Source: Dryococelus australis
Taxonomy: Eukaryota; Arthropoda; Insecta; Phasmatodea; Phasmatidae
NCBI GenBank assembly: GCA_029891345.1
Contig: CM056993.1
Coordinates: 274,960,900 to 275,024,899 of the forward strand
Reading direction: 5' to 3'
DNA length: 64,000 bases
Both the position numbers and the translations under genes were made by a program. Positions 1 to 11,310 of the stretch are shown in pieces. Position 1 is the first letter of the stretch; each line of letters opens with the position of its first letter. The notes beneath the pieces are model-generated. The model was not told the origin of the DNA and ran no database searches. It saw only the letters and a program-made list of their open reading frames with translations.

Positions 1-221
1 TAATTAGAAAAAAAAACAGAAAGCGAAAAAAAAAATCATCACAAATCGTTGACTAACAATTAAATTGAATGTTAAGACATGTAACTACTTTCCCTTCATC
101 GTTACCAACTTTACTGGGCGCATCTCACTCAGTACACTCGTTTAAACACATGCAGGTAGGAGCAGTGACATTTTATAAGGTTGTTTTCAAAAGTGCTCAC
201 TTGATCGTGAACAGCCTTTAG
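1..221 (+). repeat. MITE family A, right half (cut by window edge)
   Basis: This is the right half of a short non-coding repeat found at least nine times in the window. It contains the family landmarks: an ATCGTTACCAACTTTACTGG block, a short GC-richer stretch, then AAAGTGCTCACTT and the terminal GTGAACAGCCTTTA. The terminus is the inverse of the left end of other copies, which begin GGCTGTTCACGGT. No ORF lies inside. The left half would be outside the window. Confidence 0.75.
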
Positions 222-465
222 TCGCCATTCGTCTGGTAAGTAGTCTTAAAAACACTCGAGAGACGTACGGCGTAGAAGAGCGAGGGGAGAAGCGGGAGAA
301 CCCACTGAAGGGCGGCTGTGGCGGGAAGAGTGGCGGAGTGATCTGCCGTGTTATGAGGTCACCACCCGGCGCTGATCCGCTAACATCTGGCGGCGCTTCC
401 TCAATCGATATCATGGAACGAGGCTACCGGACCACCACGCTGTTGAAGCCGAATCCCTCTTCACA

Positions 466-712
466 CGTTGGCCGAGTGGCTAGACTGCTTGCCCCCCCCC
501 CCCCAACCAAGGCCAACCGAGTTCAATCCCGGATCTTCGCATGTGCGAATCGTGCGGACGATGTCCCTGGTATCCGGGGTTTTCTCGGCGATCTCCCGTT
601 TCCTCCTGCCCTTGCATTCCGGCGGTGCTCCATTCTCACCTCGCTTCATCCTCATCGGCTCTAAAGACCTCGTTGTTAAGCGCCACCTAAATCTCTCAAC
701 TCAGTTCAACTT
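466..712 (+). repeat. tRNA-derived SINE (SINE family 1)
   Basis: The head has a tRNA-like layout: an A-box-like GGCCGAGTGGCTAGACTG, a poly-C insertion, then a B box in GAGTTCAATCCC. The body shared by other copies follows (CGCATGTGCGAATCGTG, CGGTGCTCCATTCTCACC, CTCATCGGCTCT, ACCTCGTTGTTAAG). Copies of the same family lie near 6575, 28639, 33235 and 36447. It is non-coding and transcribed by pol III when active. The open frames across it are chance. Confidence 0.85.
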
Positions 713-720
713 AGCTAATA

Positions 721-1697
721 CAGGACAGGGCTGAATTCGACCAACAAACTTAGTGAGTAAATTCCTTATGCAAAATCAAGTGGCAAATATATAGGACACT
801 TTGAACCTAAACTAAATATTAAAGGCGAAATAAGTCCACGCAAATGGAGATTTTGGAATGTATCTTTGCGAAATATCGGAAACCAAGCGTGATGAAAGTA
901 CAATTCGCGGGAAATTGTTTTATATTATTGGTATAGTCAACCTAAGAGCAAATTTACAATAATAACACTACCCGTTACGAAAATAACAGGAGCTGTCACC
1001 CTCTTATTGCCGGCAGCTTCGCTACCGTCGGGAATTATGAACGTTTAATGCTGGTTAACTGAGAAGTATGACTTACGAAACATAAATGGTCCCCTTGCTG
1101 GAACTGTCTAGGACCCACCGTTTACGTTTAAAACGCACACAAAGATTTCGCTAGATTCCACTGCCGCGATACAACGCTTAGTATGCAGGCAGTACTACAT
1201 GCGTGTGTGGCCACAGCACAGCCGATGGTGGCGGACAAGGTTAACACCTACATCGTACTATACACGCATGTGGGACGTATTGCCTACGTACGATGCACTG
1301 TATCCCAGGCAGTTGCAACAAGGGGACCATTTATGTTTCGTATGTCATACTGCTCAACAAACCAGCACTAAACGTTCAAAATTCCCAACAGTAACGAAGC
1401 TACCGGTTATACGAGGGTGGCTACCCAAGTTATTTTCGTAACGGGGAGTGTGATTATTGTGACTTTCCTCTGAGGTTGAAGAACCCAACACCATAAAACA
1501 ATGTTTCACGAATTGCACTTTCATCTCACCTGGTTTTCGATATTTCGCAAAAATCCATTCCAAAATCTCCTTTTTCGGGGACTTACTTTGTCCCTAATAT
1601 TTAGTTTACGTACGAAGTGTCCTGTATATTTGCAACTTGATTTTGCATAAGTAATCACCTCACGAAAAGTTTGTCGGTTGAATTAAGTCCCATGCTG
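721..1697. mobile_element. Foldback DNA transposon / long-TIR MITE, TA-flanked
   Basis: The left end begins CAGGACAGGGCTGAATTCGA and the right end is its imperfect inverse, finishing CCCATGCTG. TA lies directly outside both ends (719-720 and 1698-1699), as expected for a Tc1/mariner superfamily target site. The two arms stay similar for roughly 380 bp, including blocks such as GCAAAATCAAGT and GTTACGAAAATAAC. The centre is short and no transposase is visible. The ends resemble the smaller element at 37904-38293. Confidence 0.85.
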
Positions 1698-2265
1698 TAT
1701 ATACCGCAACAATTGTCTGCTATTGTCCATTTAAGGTTACGTCACAAATTTTGAATAAAACCTTTGAAAAAACCCCCCCCCCCCCCCCCCCCCCCCGTAT
1801 TACTAGAGAACCGGAAATTTTGCAGGTTGATTTGAGCACCAGCTAAACTTTAAACACTCATTCATTTGACTTTCTTTTACAATTGGATCGCAGTTTGTTA
1901 GCCACGGCCTGGGCAAGCTTGACTAACCAGCAAGAAAAACACGACGGAATTCCTTGCTACCTGGTTTGCTGTATAACTGGAGCACCAGCCGATGAACAAC
2001 TTACTGAATTTCGAGTACAGCAAGGACTATGGGTGTCTACCTTGTTTCCAAATAAATTCGCGAAATTTCTGTATCTATGTATTACGCGTTAGGTTGTTTC
2101 CTAAAATATGTCATGCGTCGCAAGCTCTTAATACTTTGTTAAGACAAAAGTACCTTATTTTTGGTCAAATTGAAATTTTACTTGCATTTATTCTATAAAT
2201 TGTAATATATCATTTGGAATTAATATGAATAAAACGGGTAGAAAATAGTTACGTCAATAACGCCT
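1698..2265. other. Unannotated intergenic or intronic DNA
   Basis: AT-rich sequence with a poly-C run and a fragment near 1885 (GGATCGCAGTTTGTTAG) that recurs near 20703. No coding signal, splice-flanked exon or complete mobile element is recognised. Confidence 0.5.
1772..1797 (+). repeat. Poly-C tract
   Basis: A run of about two dozen cytosines. Several other C or G homopolymers occur in the window, near 491, 6664, 11802, 21337, 48129 and 55018. Lengths at such sites are prone to sequencing error. Confidence 0.8.
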
Positions 2266-2693
2266 ATAGCCTATTCACGGTAAACTGAGCACGTTTTAAA
2301 GCATTGCTTAAGATCTACTTGTGGGCAATTTGTGTATTCTTCCGCGTAATGTAAACTTAACACTGAGATGGGCTTCGTTAACTTTATTCATGCGTTGGTC
2401 AAATCAAAAGCTGAAATTATTGGAAAAGTAAGTATTTTACAAATATGCTCATTTTTACACTTTGGTGCACTAAAATAAACAAAAAGCGAAATAAATAATT
2501 TAAGTTATCGCAAATGGCCACGTAACACTTCTTATTCGACTTTTAATATATGGAACTACTTTCGCTCCATCGTTACCAACTTTACTGGGCGCGTGTCACT
2601 CAGTGCGCCTGTTATAATACATGCAAGCAGGAGCAGTGACTTTTTTCTAAGGTTGATTTCAAAAGTGCTCACTTTATAGTGAACAGCCTCTAA
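2266..2693 (+). repeat. MITE family A, full copy
   Basis: A copy of about 428 bp, from CTATTCACGGTAAACTGAGC to GCTCACTTTATAGTGAACAG. It shows the family order: terminal repeat, AAGATCTACTTGT, a CATGCGTTGGTCAAAT-like block, an A-rich centre, ATCGTTACCAACTTTACTGG, and the inverted terminus. It abuts the next copy directly in head-to-tail arrangement. Confidence 0.8.
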
Positions 2694-3116
2694 AGACTTT
2701 TCACGGTAAAGTGAGCACTTTTGAAAGCTCTGCTAAATATCTACTTGGATGTTTATTTCGTATACTTCCGCCATATGTGATATTAACATTGCCATGGGCC
2801 TGGTCACATAATTCATACGTCGGTCAAGTAAAACTGTGCGGTTATTAGAGAAGTAAATATGTTACATTTTTGATAATTCGTACAATTATATGCATTAAAA
2901 ATATAGAAAGTAAAGCAAATGATTTTACTATTCTCAAATGTTTTCCTAGTACTATTAGTTCAGTGTGAACACATGGAAGTACGTGCTCTCCGTCGTTGAC
3001 AACTTTAGAGAGCGTTTGGTAGTAAGTGTGCAGGTGAAAATACACGCAGGTAAGGGCAGTCACATTTTTCAAAGGTTCATTTCCTAAGTGCTCACTTTGT
3101 TGAGAACAGCCTTTAG
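2694..3116 (+). repeat. MITE family A, second tandem copy
   Basis: A diverged full copy that starts within a few bases of the end of the previous one, beginning TTTTCACGGTAAAGTGAGCA and ending AGTGCTCACTTTGTTGAGAA. The head-to-tail junction suggests either insertion at the terminus of a sister copy or a tandem duplication. Confidence 0.8.
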
Positions 3117-3117
3117 T

Positions 3118-3432
3118 AATAAATAGATCCCATAGGAAATTATATAGAACTGAGTGCGCACGAATGCGGTGCGCTGTCCCTTTGGTGTAATTTTCTAGAC
3201 TTAGACAAGCTTTATTTGCACAAGGCGGAGGAATCACCTGAAAGTAAAACTTCAGCAGGGCTTCAGGAAAGTTGGAAGTAAACTATTTCGAGGCTACTCC
3301 TCGGCCTCGTTCAAACAAAGCTTAGCCAAGACTAAAAATTCGCAGCAAAGGGACAACGCAACGCGTTTTTTTCGCAGACTCTGTTTAATAATATTTTGCG
3401 AGGAACTATTTCTTACTAGAAATTCCCAACAC
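3118..3432. repeat. MITE family C (palindromic, about 315 bp)
   Basis: The left arm carries GAGTGCGCACGAATGCGGTG, then CTGTCCCTTTGGTGTAATTT and CTAGACTTAGACAAGCTTTA. The right arm carries the inverse of these in order (CAAAGCTTAGCCAAGACTAA, GGGACAACGCAACGCG). Half-copies with the same blocks lie near 29868 and 36853. No coding capacity is seen, and the superfamily is undetermined. Confidence 0.65.
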
Positions 3433-4390
3433 ACCTACACACGTTAAAAAAATGTTTTTCCCAATGGTTTCTCATGAATAATGTTCGCTAGGGCAGCGTG
3501 TACAAACATAGACATCCGAATGACAGGCGTTTTATTATGTATACACAGGATATATTTTGATCCTAAATTTCTCTGTAACCGTAAGAAACCTAGTAGCTCT
3601 ATAATCCCGGTGTTGCAAAATATTTTTGAGATTTATGTATTCTCTATGTTCTTTTTTTATTATTTATTATAAATGAAATATTGTAATTTATAAATAATTT
3701 ATAATTAAAAATTCACTGTAAACAAATATAAGTAAAATTTACGTTACAAAAGCTTGTGATGTATGGCATATCTTTTTTAAACAACCAATCACGTTATACA
3801 AAGGGTTATTTTTCCTAAGGTTTGATTAAAAAAGTGTGAAGATGTGGCGAACAGACTACACACCTAGTTCGATGTTTAATTATAAAGTTTGTAAGTCATG
3901 CGTAGCTCCCTCATTAAGCTCATTGTAGACCTTTCAGATACATGCTAAAATTAAAGCTACTGTGAACATCGGAAAGGTACCGTATACAAGCTTGATAGAG
4001 TGACACTTTCCAATAATAAGAAACTCAAATGTGTCGCTTTAAGACAAATTGTCGCCGTAAAATGCGCATGGAAAAAATGAAATGTATTTTTCATTTATTT
4101 ATACTGTACACTATTAATAAATCGTAAACTTCCGCGACTAATTTCCCTTACTCGATGCCAACGTGGCAGTAAACACTTCGTCCATTGTTTACGTTGACTT
4201 ACATACAGTTGCGGGGAAATAATTTTTCGTGAAGTTGTTAAGATGTTCATTTGACATGCAATTAGTTACAACGAACTTGCATCCGTACCGATGGCAGTTT
4301 ATCACTGACCGTGGGCTTGCTGTTTCATGGAAACTTTTTTTTTACAATTATTTTACACTTAAACTGATATTTATGGGATTTTCTTTATTC
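3433..4390. other. AT-rich DNA without recognised genes
   Basis: Mostly A/T-rich sequence with no supported ORF, splice-bounded exon or complete repeat. The short open frames contain no family motif. Confidence 0.5.
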
Positions 4391-4408
4391 GTTGAAATTA
4401 ATAAAAAG

Positions 4409-4493
4409 TGCGCGCGCGAGCAAACACACACACACACACTATATATGTATGTGTGTATATATATATATATACACATACACACACACACACACG
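4409..4493. repeat. Compound microsatellite (CG / CA / TA / TG / TA / CA)
   Basis: A compound dinucleotide tract runs CGCGCGCG, then (AC)n, then alternating TATA and TGTG, then (AC)n again. The arrangement is partly self-complementary, so it could form a hairpin. The apparent ORFs here are translations of the repeat. A related (GT)n(TA)n(CA)n tract lies near 13150. Confidence 0.85.
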
Positions 4494-4955
4494 TTGGTGC
4501 AAAAGGGTTACCATACGAAAATGTTCACATTGGTAGCGACTGAATCGAACTTGTTTAAGTATGACTTCCGGAAGCATGTAATAACAGGGAAACGATATGG
4601 GGTGCATATTCATGCAAAATGAAAACTTAAGCTAATATAAATAGCCTAACACGTCCTGAATTACATAAAACTATTCGTAGTGAATTAAAATTTGATTCTA
4701 TACTCAATAAATGTCTGAGACGTGTGTGAATCAAAGAGCTCAATTTATTTGTAAATTTATAATGTCGTAAGGATTTATTAAATATTTATCTAATGATGAC
4801 AAAATACGTCAATTACAATACATAATTTGACGGTTTTGCCAGTTATTTGCCACAATGTCTATTACATAAATTTAACAACGTTCTTTTTTCATTACAGGGC
4901 GTAAATAACAGTTCCAAAATTGTATCAAATCATTACAGCCTTGCTGCTTATATTC
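4494..4955. other. AT-rich DNA, nothing recognised
   Basis: No supported gene or repeat. Sequence composition matches the surrounding non-coding DNA. Confidence 0.5.
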
Positions 4956-5335
4956 ATAGACTAAACATGAGGTAGACCGCTTATTCGTCTTCTGCGCATG
5001 TACCCAACATTGACCTACCCCAAAGGAACAACTGTCAAAGTCACATTGTCAACAGTGACGAACGTGTTTATTTATATCTTAATTTTTAAATGACAAGCAC
5101 TGTTACATTAATAAAGTATTTTTACCAATTTTGTAGTAAACGAAAAGCATTACAAACTGAATAGAGGAGGTATACAAACATTTCAAAAGCACTTGTTTAC
5201 TACACAGTGTTTTAACCTCAAACCTAATCCACGCCATTTTTGCTAGACGTGTAAGCAGAAAAGCAGTTCAGTATTGGGATACGGAGATTGGTCGTGCGCA
5301 GCCAACGAGATCGGTCTACCTCATATTTAGTCTAT
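4956..5335. mobile_element. MITE with about 25-bp TIRs
   Basis: The left end reads ATAGACTAAACATGAGGTAG and the right end is its near-perfect inverse, ending CATATTTAGTCTAT. The similarity extends through GACCG and the following TGCGCA region. The 380-bp interior is AT-rich and non-coding. The superfamily is unassigned because the target duplication is ambiguous (TA or AT). Confidence 0.7.
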
Positions 5336-6565
5336 ACTTAAATTACTTTCGAAATGTTACCTCATAAGAAGTAAGTGATAATCATCCGCGAACAACTAAA
5401 AGGTGACGATAACAACAGCAATATAGAAATACAGACTTCAGAAAACATATCACGTACTGCAATTCATAAAACAAAATACAAATTTTCTAACGCCAGGTCA
5501 TGGGGAAGTACCAACATACTATAAATTGCCAGGAATTCATCCCTGTTTTATAACTACTAATATACAGAATAAATTTTATTTTCAAAAATAGAGTTTAATA
5601 AATGCCACAACGGTTATATATATAGGTAGACATTTACTGACCTTGCTTTTTGGTATACATTACTGAATATAAATTGCTTCAAACTAACACGCGTAAGAAT
5701 GATTTAAAAACCGTTGTAATGAAAAATACAGACATTATTCAAAATGCGGATCGAGCAAGAATGAAATTATACTATGGCTGTTGTTAAGTTTTGGCTGTAG
5801 TTGACGAGATAAATGGAGTTTACAGAAATATTACGGACACCAGAGTTTGCTAGACAACTGCGCACTTTCTGTCGCGCACCCAGTCGTGTGTTCGGTTACT
5901 TCAAGAAGAAACCTTCGAAAATATAAAACCGTTATAGGAATAAGCTGGTGAGAAGATGGTCCTCTGGGATGGTAGTAAGAAAAATTCAAGAGGAATAAAA
6001 GGTAGATGTTTCTTAAACATGGACGCACTCTCTACATATACACTCCCCTATCTTCTCCGTGTAAAACTTCCTTCCATTGCAAACTCTTCCGCACCATTTC
6101 CGGGGTTCACCTAGTCAACACAGCTGAGAAATTACAGTAGTCTCCAAATATGAACGTTTACTGATGAAATGAATAATTAACCTTAAGGGATTCAACTTTT
6201 CCTCATCTCTAAAGTGCTTGTTGTAACATTTTTGAGCGAACTTATTTAAAAAAGCTACGAACTACTTGCGTTGGTGTTGGTGTCTTAATATGATGTAAAA
6301 TTTATTTCTATGTTTTACACAAACATTGTGATTCATAGATATTAACAACAACTCTTCTGAAGAGCAAATTATTTTAAGAGTTGGTCAACTATTTTCCTCT
6401 AACATACGTTTCAGTGGAGTTCTTAGACGTGAATACTTTACGGTGCTTAAATTCAAATGTATAACATATATTGAATAGGTACTTATTCAACAAACAACCA
6501 AATATGTACTCATAAAATGCGACAGTTTTAATTATCATCATTATTCATTTTATATATTCATGCTG
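5336..6565. other. AT-rich non-coding DNA
   Basis: No ORF with a recognisable motif and no splice-bounded coding segment on either strand. Two short open frames near 5831-6028 show no family resemblance. Confidence 0.5.
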
Positions 6566-6574
6566 AAAGTAATG

Positions 6575-6830
6575 TACGAGTGAAGAGATTTGGACGGCTC
6601 TTAACAGCGAGATCTTGAGAACCGATGAGGGTGATTGAGGTGAGAATGGAGCAGCCCCGGAATGGGGGGGGGGTGGAGGGAAACGGGAGTTCCCTGAGAA
6701 GGCCCGCTGACCAATGGCATCGTCCGGCACGATTCCCATTTGCGAAAATCCGGTTGCCCGGCCGGGGATTGAACCTGGTTCGTCTTGGTGGGAGGCGAGC
6801 AGGCTAATCACTCAGCCACCGCGGCCCCCA
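6575..6830 (-). repeat. tRNA-derived SINE (SINE family 1) with 9-bp TSD
   Basis: Minus-strand copy. The head at its 5' end reads GGGGGCCGCGGTGGCTGAGT (an A box in TGGCTGAGTG) and the B box lies in GGTTCAATCCCC. The family body follows, including the TCTCAAGA and TTAAGAGCCGTCC tail region. It is flanked by identical AAAGTAATG copies at 6566-6574 and 6831-6839, which mark target-primed insertion. A poly-G slippage lies near 6664. It is probably full length and gives the best view of the family head. Confidence 0.9.
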
Positions 6831-6839
6831 AAAGTAATG

Positions 6840-7352
6840 AATGTAATGACAATAATCGTATTTATACCTTTATACATTGATTAAGTAATGGGAACGTTGG
6901 TATTAATTAACGCACCTCAATTTTCCTGAAAGGAAAAGGAAAGAGAGCCCTTGAGAAAAGACAGCTTCAGTGCAGCTGATTGCAATTGGTACAAAACCTC
7001 AAGGGAGCGAGGCAGGTATTGCTTCGTATGAATACACACACTGCGTGGAAAGTAATGGAGCTCGCTCACGCACGTTCAACGAGCCCATAAAATGTTTAGC
7101 TAGTTTGCGGTTAGCCGAGTGCTTTTGAAATCAAATTATGGAAAAGAAGTCCCTGATTCCAACTGCATGTATTTTACAGTACTTACTGGCTTGCATACTT
7201 CTGTAAAGCTAGCAGCGATGTAGTAGGTTTTAAATGTTCCAATACCACATTGAAAGCGTTATACTTATATGTGTAGACAGTGAACACATTCCATTCATTT
7301 TTATGCTTGTTTTTACAACCGATGTCAAAGAACAAGCAATTATATTAATATA
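6840..7352. other. Non-coding DNA, nothing recognised
   Basis: No supported gene, RNA or repeat boundary. Confidence 0.5.
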
Positions 7353-7787
7353 GGGCGCAGTCACACGGGACACACAAATACTTAACTTCGAACGTGTTCA
7401 ACTCTGTACATGGTTACATTCGCTCCGAACTTGTTCAAAGTAAACTAGTAGGGAAAACACAATAAAGAATTTTATTCTGTGTTGAGTTCTGACTGGCTTA
7501 AATTGACGGGATTTTCGGCATTTAATGTTGAGCAGCGGTATACTTTGCACAATTGTAATCAAAGTAACAATAGTTGTACTAAAATAAATAACTCAACTTT
7601 AAAAAGTGTTGGAAACGATTGTAAATAATGACGTGGGCGTATTCTAGAGGCTACGATTTCCTTTTGCTTGCATTCGAATACAGAGTTGTTGCCGTAGGTT
7701 AGTGTTCACGACTATGGCAACTACTCTTTTAAACGTGTTTCCGTAACATGTACGATTAACAAGTTCAGCATTTAGTGTAACCGCGCC
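7353..7787. mobile_element. Candidate PIF/Harbinger-type MITE
   Basis: The left end GGGCGCAGTCACACGGGACA and the inverse of the right end, GGCGCGGTTACACTAAATGC, form an imperfect TIR of the GGGCxCxGTYACAC type typical of PIF/Harbinger elements. The 435-bp interior has no transposase. The expected 3-bp target duplication is not clean, so the class is tentative. Confidence 0.5.
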
Positions 7788-8090
7788 GTCTGTTTGGCGC
7801 CCTTCGGGAGAGAAAAATGTCCTACTGCGTTTCTTAGACGAGTGAGTGTGAACGAAAAACTACTGTTGCGTTGGCAGAAACCGACTAAGGTGCATATTAA
7901 TCTCACCAAATTCAATGTCGAAACCGAGAGTTTTACTGCAAATGGGCTGATTTTACCGCGGTAGCAGGAAAAAAATATGTGATTGTTGAGCGTCGCGTCA
8001 TTAACTTTGGTTACGTCCTTAGTAATTGGAGAAAGGGGAACGTCGCGAGCAAAGTGTAAAGACATTGTAAATGTTATTGTTGGACTTCTT
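7788..8090. other. Non-coding DNA
   Basis: A 97-codon minus-strand open frame (7772-8065) lacks any recognisable motif and overlaps the MITE end. No splice-bounded exon is convincing. Confidence 0.4.
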
Positions 8091-8091
8091 T

Positions 8092-8262
8092 GTTAATTAG
8101 TCAGACATTCGTAAACACTACTTTCAAACACTTACTTTTATTTACTAAATCATAATTAAAGTTTCTTAACTACATGCAAGACTCCCATTATCAGATATAA
8201 AACAAAACACAATAACCACATTTTCATAGAGAACGAATTATCTTAGTACATAAATCACTATT
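8092..8262 (+). repeat. Dispersed repeat, copy 1 (direct pair with 11311)
   Basis: About 170 bp, starting GTTAATTAGTCAGACATTCG, is repeated in the same orientation at 11311-11488 with moderate divergence. Shared blocks include AACTACATGCAAGA, CAAAACACAATAAC and ATTTTCATAGAGAACGAATT. The family is unidentified and non-coding. Confidence 0.75.
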
Positions 8263-9189
8263 TTAACACACCACTTTGGTTTTGTACCTTTATCACATCA
8301 TTAAATTCTGTAATACCTTTACTTCATTAAAAGACAACTGTATCCACAAGATCTGGCATTTTATTCTAACTCGACATACCATAAACTGACCATCGATTTT
8401 TTTTAATGTTCTTCCATAGGAAACAATCATTTCTAAATTACTGATCATTATTTCTCTTTCCTATTTCTCCACTTTTATCCAACTTTACTTAATTAACGAT
8501 CTCCCAGATGCGACAGTGGGTCTGTCGCTGAACGATTTACGACTGTTTAATTACCGGCCAAATGGCGTGCTCTTCAGCCAACTCGCTCCCCTCCACAGCT
8601 ATCCATCGATCACCATTCCTTTCCCCCTCGTTTTCCCCTGGGATGGATTCCGTTTTGCAAAATAATTTGAACAACTTAGGCGAGTAATTTAACTGATATA
8701 GCTGCTTGTTTCCCGCCGGGTTAAAAGTTGTTGATAATTTGGAAATAACATTCACTATCTTGTGTGTTTTGCCCGTCGTTTATATTTTAGAAATTTCACG
8801 TTTATGAGCGAGAGTGTTCCGTTTAACTGCCTAACTCGTGGAATAGTTTAGCGGCTCTCAGTGAACGATCTTTGATTTCTGTTTCAAAGTCAAGATTATT
8901 CAAGTTAGTAATTATTGTTTGCTATTGCTCCAACATTTATTTTTTGTTAGTCCAGGAAATGCCACGTCTGTTTGCAGCGGCTATGAAAGAGCATTTATTG
9001 TCACCCGCTTCTACCGGCGTTGGATTCCAGTACTTGTACCCGATGCTCAGTTTGTGAATTATTCATTCAGCGAGCCTTTTGATTTTAAAATAGATTCTTT
9101 AATTAATTTTGTTGATTCCCATTGTGGATCTGTTAAGCTGTGTTCTGAAAAGGAATTTTATATTTTGATAGGTCCTGGGAAGCAACCTG
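8263..9189. other. Non-coding DNA between repeats
   Basis: AT-rich, with a slightly GC-richer pyrimidine segment near 8570-8660. Open frames at 8537-8755 (minus) and 8919-9278 (plus) show no family motif and no convincing splice structure. Confidence 0.4.
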
Positions 9190-11030
9190 GGGAGGTCCTA
9201 AGACCACCAGAAAACCTGGACGAATGGGAGTGTGACGTGATGTCCCCTGCTAAGCCGAGCAACCCAGTAGAAGGTTGAGTAACCAACCCCAACGGGGAAA
9301 CTGGGTCGGTGAACAGATTGTTGTTTGGGGGGCTGGGGACTTCTTCGCCAGCTTTGTTGTTACCCAGAAATTATAAAAGGGTTGGTGCCAGGAAGGGCAA
9401 TTGGCTGTAAAACACGCCCGTAAAAACCAAATAGATATGGAAAGTCCTTTAAGTACAGCCTCGGAATCTACTAGGGCGTTCTCCACAGGCGATCGCCTGC
9501 CCCTTGTGAGAAATGGGCGAAGGCTACCGGGTCAAGGACGGACTCGTCTAAAGAAGCAAGTTCAAATGAGAATTGGCACTTTGAATGTTGGATCTATGAC
9601 TGGTAAAGGTAGAGAAGCTGTGGTATTTAATGGCGAGGAGGAGAATCGGAATTCTGTGTGTTCAGGAAACTCGGTGGAAGGACAATAAAGCAAAATAACT
9701 TGGGAGCCAATTCAAGTTGCCGTACAGTGGAGCAAACAATGATGGGAGAAATTGAGTAGGTATTATTCGGTCCAAGGATTTGATAACCTGTCTGGTAATA
9801 AGTGTAAACAGAAAAGTGATCGAATAATGATTGTGAAGCTGTGTCTTGGAGAAGTGTTTACCACTGTAACTGCCTATTGTTCTGGTCCCTCGACCAGACT
9901 CTAAACTACTAACAACTCTATTAAGTTAACTCTCAGATAACTATGTAATTACCTGGGTTGCGAGCTGGTAGAAGTCAATTGATAATACAAATGATTACAA
10001 AACTACACATGTATTTTCAGCTTGGTTTACAAGTAAAATATTGAATACTATAAGGACAAGATAACAACAATTAAGACTTGTAGCAACTTGCTTGAGTGAA
10101 GCTTCAGAACTGATTCTGCAAGCAAAAGGACAGATATTAAAGCTGAGATACTAAATTACATTCATACATTAATGCCCGTAATTCGTTGCGTGTAGCTTTC
10201 CCAAACTGACGACCTGCACTGGGAAATGGGATTCATCTACCACTGAATGGTATCTCGACTATGCACGAAGCTTCTCTGTAGTGGGATGATCCAGGTGTCC
10301 TCACAACTGACTGGCTGAGCTGACTGGCTGACATCCTCCATCGCCCGGTGTCTCCTGCTCACCGACTTTCAGACGCCCTGCCCTAGAGTCCATAATGCCT
10401 GAGTATCGTACAGAGTGGGGGGCTGACCCGGAACTGTACGCCAATTTATATGGTAGCCCAATGACGTCGTTGCCACTCTGCAATTCACCATGCTTTCCGC
10501 CTTCGGTGCCATTACCTCGACAGCATGGCCCACATAAGGCACACCTACTGGAGTGCCGCATGTTCGGGACCCGGAGCTCACAACAAAATGCTCCACAAGT
10601 TGGCTGTCAGGAAGAAGATAAATATGCATTTTGGAGTGACTTGGAACAAGAACTTACAGGCATACCAACAGATGAAAGGGTTTTCGTGGGTGATGACCCG
10701 AATGGCCATGTAGACACCATTGCGAAAGGAGAATTATTGAGGAAAGTGCATGGAGGCTGGGGATTCGACGCAAGGAACGAGGAAGGTGAGAGAGTGGCGA
10801 ATTTTTCTTTGGCGTCTGATCTAGCATTGTGTAACTCATTCTTCCAGAAAACCAAGAGATATCTAGTAACATACAAAAGTGGGGTAAGAGAAAGTCGAAT
10901 AGACTTCCTCTTATGCAGAAGAAAACACCTGAAGGAAGTTAAAAATTTAAAAGTCATAATGGGGGAAGGTGTGGCACCACAGCATAGTGTATTAGTACTG
11001 GACTATGCATATGTTGGCATGAAGAAAATA
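9190..11030 (+). mobile_element. RTE-type LINE fragment (5' region and endonuclease), interrupted
   Basis: The sequence encodes the start of a LINE endonuclease/exonuclease/phosphatase domain (MRIGTLNVGSMTGKGRE from about 9568, then SGANNDGRN). It resumes at about 10590 with QVGCQEEDK, the GDDPNGHVD nuclease motif (consensus GDLNGHVG), GGWGFDARNEEGER, and the ESRIDFLLCRRKHLK and APQHSVLV ends of the domain. This is the pattern of RTE-clade elements. The reverse transcriptase that should follow is absent, so the copy is 3'-truncated. It also carries in-frame stops and frame breaks before the insertion, and a 710-bp element splits it. Confidence 0.85.
9877..10586. mobile_element. Non-autonomous insertion inside the LINE (710 bp)
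   Basis: The LINE reading is interrupted after ACTGCCTA and resumes at ATGCTCCACAAGTTGGC, so the inserted segment is defined by its host. The insert begins TTGTTCTGGTCCC and ends GGGACCCGGAGCTCACAACAA, with short imperfect inverted termini (TTGTT...AACAA). TA precedes it and AA follows, compatible with a decayed TA duplication. It has no recognisable transposase. The long open frame starting at 10395 is a chimera of insert and LINE, not a gene. Confidence 0.7.
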
Positions 11031-11310
11031 ATAGCAAAAAAGACGATCCTACGAATCAGAATTTAGCTTCAGTCTCCATTTTAAACCAATATTTTTCAGA
11101 CATGCCTTGAGGCTTAAAATCATGTTCTATGACATTGTAGCAGTTTTTCATTTCCAAAAACAATTACATTCTGAAGCTCCATTTATCGTAGTTGGTTCCA
11201 TTGTTTGAAGAATAAAATCATCTATATTTTCCGCTATGTAGTATAGTTTGGCTTGTTTATTTCGTTACACTTAAAAACCACGGATATCTGTTACCATTTT
11301 GGAATGTTCT
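11031..11310. other. Non-coding DNA 3' of the LINE fragment
   Basis: No reverse-transcriptase motif (such as the YxDD block) is seen here in any frame, which supports loss of the 3' half of the LINE. Confidence 0.5.

Noticed and set aside
468-712. Open frames of 64-108 codons over the SINE
   Set aside because: The same frames appear over other SINE copies, and the sequence is a tRNA-derived non-coding repeat.
4409-4540. CRISPR-like alternation of repeats and spacers
   Set aside because: It is a dinucleotide microsatellite. No unit-spacer structure is present here or in any of the minisatellites.
8537-8755. Possible exon on the minus strand (GENEGERNGDRW)
   Set aside because: No acceptor-donor pair with a consistent phase, and no relation to the host exons was found.
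10395-11066. 223-codon plus-strand open frame
   Set aside because: The first third lies in the inserted 710-bp element and the rest in the LINE endonuclease. It is a chimeric frame, not a gene.
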